64,000 bases of DNA from Peribacillus asahii (lineage in GTDB: Bacteria; Bacillota; Bacilli; Bacillales; DSM-1321), in the NCBI RefSeq assembly GCF_003570725.1, contig NZ_QWVS01000005.1:1-64000 (forward strand), given 5' to 3'. The notes under the pieces are model-generated. The model saw only the letters and a list, made by a program, of their open reading frames with translations. It was not told the DNA's origin and did no database searches. Below, piece by piece: positions 61,607 through 64,000 of this stretch. Numbering within the stretch: position 1 is the stretch's first letter; each line of letters starts with the position of its first letter. Both the position numbers and the translations under genes were made by a program.

Positions 61607-61768
61607 CTAACAACGGTGTTCAACAAGGTCAATCACTCCTAATACGACATATGCTAAACCAAAAATAGTATTGGCCACCATTTTGTTAGAGCCTCGTTTT
61701 TGTTTCAACATATAACCTGCCGCGGATACAGCTGTATCTAGTACAGTTGAAATTAAGCCTTCACGTAT
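61607..61768 (-). CDS. small hydrophobic protein, no canonical start codon
   Basis: The frame encodes REGLISTVLDTAVSAAGYML, then KQKRGSNKMVANTIFGLAYV and VLGVIDLVEHRC, a small protein with one or two membrane helices that I believe has relatives in other bacilli. Between the in-frame upstream stop and REGLI there is no ATG, GTG or TTG. ATA at 61768 lies 9 bases after GGAGG, and ATT at 61774 only 3. A GTG in another frame (61762-61764) stops after three codons, so a one-base loss is an alternative. Treat as a gene with a non-canonical start or a recent pseudogene. Confidence 0.5.
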   Translation of the reverse strand: MREGLISTVLDTAVSAAGYMLKQKRGSNKMVANTIFGLAYVVLGVIDLVEHRC

Positions 61769-61873
61769 TGTAATTTCCCTCCACCCCGAAGTTAGTAGTG
61801 CCTATACACCTAGTTTATTTTCACCTGGGTGATATCGAAATATACCGAGTCATATAAAGGCTTACCGCGAATA

Positions 61874-62902
61874 TCATGTGAAGTATGCTAATTTAGCATG
61901 GGGAAAAAATTTCTCCATATAAGAATATAAATGACTTTTAATATCTTCCTCTTCTTCTTTTTGATAAATGTACTTTCCTATTCCATATTTCCCCCATTTA
62001 TATCTTCTGGCTGATTCGTTTAATTCCAATTTAGTCATCGGATAGTTCTTTTCAATTACTTTCTTAGCTGGTTTCGTAAAACGATGCTGAATGAATTCAA
62101 ATGTTATATCTTTCCTTGCTTCTGCAGGCAATTCTGCATCTAGCCGCTCAAACATATGATAATAGCCATCCTGCCATCCTTCATGAAGATAAATGGGTGC
62201 AACAATAAAACCTAGTGGATAACCCGCTCTTGCTACTTTACCTGCTGCCTCAATCCGTTTAGCTAACGGAGAAGTTCCCGGTTCAAAGTTTTTAATCACA
62301 TAATCAGCGTTGACACTAAATCGAAATCTTGTTTTTCCATTATGCTTAGCATCAAGTAAATGATCGACATGATGAAATTTAGTCACAAATCTTAGCTTTC
62401 CATACTCTGATTCTCCAAAGTGTTCTATTGCACGCTTTAACGTATGAGTCAAATGATCAATTCCTACGATATCAGACGTACAGGATGCTTCAAATCTTGT
62501 CATTTCAGGTGCACGTTCTGCCATATATTGATCGGCAGCCTCCAAAATTTCATCAACATTTACATACGTACGAATATATGGTTTACTCCCCATTGTAGTT
62601 TGTAAATAACAATAATGACAATGTCCCATACAACCTGTTGCAAAAGGAATCGCATATTCAGCAGAAGGCTTAGAAGTATCGAATTTGAGCGTTTTTCTTA
62701 TTCCAACGACGAGCGTAGACTTAGCAATTCGATATTTTTGAAAATCATTTTCACCAGGTAAATTCCTTACTTGATTATGAGACGTTGTATATCGAATTTC
62801 TATATTCATTTTTTCGAACTTTTCTTTAAGCTCTCTTCCTAATGGATACTCCAAAGCGTTTGGCTCAAAGTATACGAGTTGGGGTGTAAACGGTTTATTC
62901 AT
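61874..62902 (-). CDS. splB: spore photoproduct lyase
   Basis: A 342-residue radical-SAM enzyme with GCMGHCHYCYLQT (Cys-x3-Cys-x2-Cys for the iron-sulfur cluster) and the typical N-terminus FTPQLVYFEPNALEYPLG. It repairs the thymine dimer 5-thyminyl-5,6-dihydrothymine during spore germination. Length equals the B. subtilis protein. It follows splA in an operon expressed in the forespore. Confidence 0.97.
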   Translation of the reverse strand: MNKPFTPQLVYFEPNALEYPLGRELKEKFEKMNIEIRYTTSHNQVRNLPGENDFQKYRIAKSTLVVGIRKTLKFDTSKPSAEYAIPFATGCMGHCHYCYLQTTMGSKPYIRTYVNVDEILEAADQYMAERAPEMTRFEASCTSDIVGIDHLTHTLKRAIEHFGESEYGKLRFVTKFHHVDHLLDAKHNGKTRFRFSVNADYVIKNFEPGTSPLAKRIEAAGKVARAGYPLGFIVAPIYLHEGWQDGYYHMFERLDAELPAEARKDITFEFIQHRFTKPAKKVIEKNYPMTKLELNESARRYKWGKYGIGKYIYQKEEEEDIKSHLYSYMEKFFPHAKLAYFT

Positions 62903-62927
62903 CCTAGAATCCCCTTTTTTAATTCTT

Positions 62928-63146
62928 CTAAAAAAACTGTTGATAAGCTTGTTCTGCTTCTACTTGGCTTGAATATACAGCTGTTTCATTTGTTAATGGA
63001 TAATAGGTCTCATACAAAAATAAAGCTAACTCACCTGGGCTCTCAGGATTATTGACAATCGTCGCTTCTTGTATATTAGCTACATCTTGTGTATGCGGAT
63101 TTCGATAAAATACATATACAATATCTCCTGCCTTGTAAGACTCCAC
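62928..63146 (-). CDS. splA: SplA, regulator of the spl operon
   Basis: A 72-residue protein starting YKAGDIVYVFYRNPHTQDVA, the SplA (TRAP-like RNA-binding) family. It is thought to lower expression of splB. The start is GTG at 63146 with GGATGG upstream. A CATAATC element near 63211-63217 (minus strand) resembles a sigma-G -10, but the -35 is unclear. Confidence 0.9.
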   Translation of the reverse strand: MESYKAGDIVYVFYRNPHTQDVANIQEATIVNNPESPGELALFLYETYYPLTNETAVYSSQVEAEQAYQQFF

Positions 63147-63370
63147 CTAATCACCATCCAATAGGATTTATTATCATTTTTCCTTTAGAAGAAAAAAATA
63201 TAATTACTTGATTATGGAATTAAAGCGTTTATATCAAGCAATATAAAAGGAAGAATGAAGCGGTATTAATTTAACAAAACCTCAAGACTGAAAAGTGAAT
63301 ATAGATTAATTATTTTTAATTTAGCTCATACTAACTTAGCATTAATGAATTATAGGAGCTGAAAATAAGT

Positions 63371-63736
63371 ATGGAATTTGAAGCTAGAAACTCTACAGAA
63401 GCTGCCCTGTATCACTATAAAGCTGGTTTAGGGTTATTTACTGAGAAAATGCCTGAACTCGCTCAACAATTTAATGCTTTTACAGAAGAATGTTTTAAAG
63501 AAGGGGTTTTATCGCAGAAAGAAAAACAACTAATTGCCCTTGGTATAAGTCTATATTCTCAAGACGAATATTGTATTATTTATCATATTAAAGGATGTTT
63601 AGACCAAGGCTGCTCAGAACAAGAAATCTTTGAAACAGTTGGAGTGACCGCAGCATTTGGCGGCGGGGCAACAATGAGCCAAGCCGTAACGCTCGTCCAA
63701 GAATGTGTTCAAGAATTAAATCAGCTTAAGCAATAG
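63371..63736 (+). CDS. carboxymuconolactone decarboxylase/AhpD-like protein
   Basis: A 121-residue helical protein with [18 protein letters not shown], the pair [13 protein letters not shown] and [15 protein letters not shown], typical of the CMD family. Two Cys and a His stand in the family's active region, but not as a canonical C-x-x-C, so redox activity is uncertain. TAGGAGCTG lies upstream of the ATG. Confidence 0.85.
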   Translation: MEFEARNSTEAALYHYKAGLGLFTEKMPELAQQFNAFTEECFKEGVLSQKEKQLIALGISLYSQDEYCIIYHIKGCLDQGCSEQEIFETVGVTAAFGGGATMSQAVTLVQECVQELNQLKQ

Positions 63737-63818
63737 AACTGCGCAGTTTGAATAAATTAATTATTTAATATAAGTCTAGAACAATTCCCCTAGATTCTTT
63801 ATATTGAGTACGAATAAA

Positions 63819-63860
63819 ACATAGCTCAAAAGGTTAAATATATACCCTTTTGAGCTATGT
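63819..63860. terminator. strong hairpin between convergent genes
   Basis: ACATAGCTCAAAAGG and CCTTTTGAGCTATGT form a 15-bp perfect stem over a 12-base loop. It can terminate both the CMD-like gene and the partial gene at the window end. Confidence 0.7.
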
Positions 63861-63893
63861 TTGTATAGTTCATACTTTCACAAAGTATTATAT

Positions 63894-64000
63894 TTATTTC
63901 AAAATGAAAGAAGATCCATCAATAATTTCAACATCATCCCGTACTTTTACTTCTTCCATTAAGTGAAAAAGCGCTTCATCCTTTTTCTTAGCCTCAATCA
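63894..64000 (-). CDS. uvsE: C-terminal end of a probable UV damage endonuclease UvsE
   Basis: Only the last 34 or 35 residues are inside the window: IEAKKKDEALFHLMEEVKV and then RDDVEIIDGSSFILK. The pattern E-A-K-x-K-D-x-A-L-x-x-L is what I recall from UvsE C-termini, and the neighbouring splAB genes fit a DNA-repair group. The assignment is tentative because most of the gene lies outside. Confidence 0.5.
   Translation of the reverse strand, partial: IEAKKKDEALFHLMEEVKVRDDVEIIDGSSFILK

Overview
The window looks like a chromosome segment of a low-GC, endospore-forming Bacillaceae species. Evidence for this is the spore photoproduct lyase pair splA/splB, a KinB-like kinase, a DUF2515 (YppC-type) gene, a YerA-type deaminase, HelD, a cold-shock protein, strong AGGAGG ribosome binding sites and TTG/GTG starts. 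I cannot name the species. I saw no rRNA, tRNA or CRISPR array.

1-29.3 kb, minus strand: a large acyl-CoA catabolic island. It holds an IclR regulator, five acyl-CoA dehydrogenases, two acyl-CoA ligases, three CaiB-family proteins (two racemase-like), two crotonase-fold enzymes, two intact SDRs, a thiolase, an SCPx-type thiolase next to a DUF35 protein, two MaoC hydratase pairs, HMG-CoA lyase, an acyl-CoA/acetate CoA-transferase, a PaaI thioesterase and an orphan TRAP binding protein. The set resembles peroxisomal or sterol-side-chain beta-oxidation (racemase, MaoC hydratase, MFE2-like SDR, SCPx thiolase) beside a conventional route (crotonase, thiolase). No ring-cleavage or biotin carboxylase genes are present, so I infer a methyl-branched or isoprenoid-like carboxylic acid as substrate. 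The downstream end is damaged: a TnpB element truncates an SDR gene, the MaoC pair is duplicated, and a remnant of an acyl-CoA dehydrogenase lies between the copies.

29.4-45.2 kb: a stand-alone 2-isopropylmalate synthase, a nitronate monooxygenase-like enzyme, an MFS pump, a complete TRAP transporter (P, M, Q), a sigma-54 activator with CBS and PAS sensor domains, a YerA-like deaminase, a second IclR regulator and malate synthase G. Together these suggest uptake of a carboxylate and entry of glyoxylate/acetyl-CoA into central metabolism, possibly under catabolite control (candidate cre sites at 29406 and 37606).

45.4-64 kb: ordinary Bacillus housekeeping and accessory genes. These are an MBL hydrolase, a NUDIX hydrolase, a DUF2515 gene that appears to start on AUC, a cold-shock gene, dbpA, helD, a DMT exporter, an SRPBCC/ArsR pair, a sensor kinase, an AEC transporter, a frameshifted lipoprotein gene, a sulfite-oxidase pseudogene, a general stress protein, splAB, a carboxymuconolactone decarboxylase-like protein and the 3' end of a probable uvsE.
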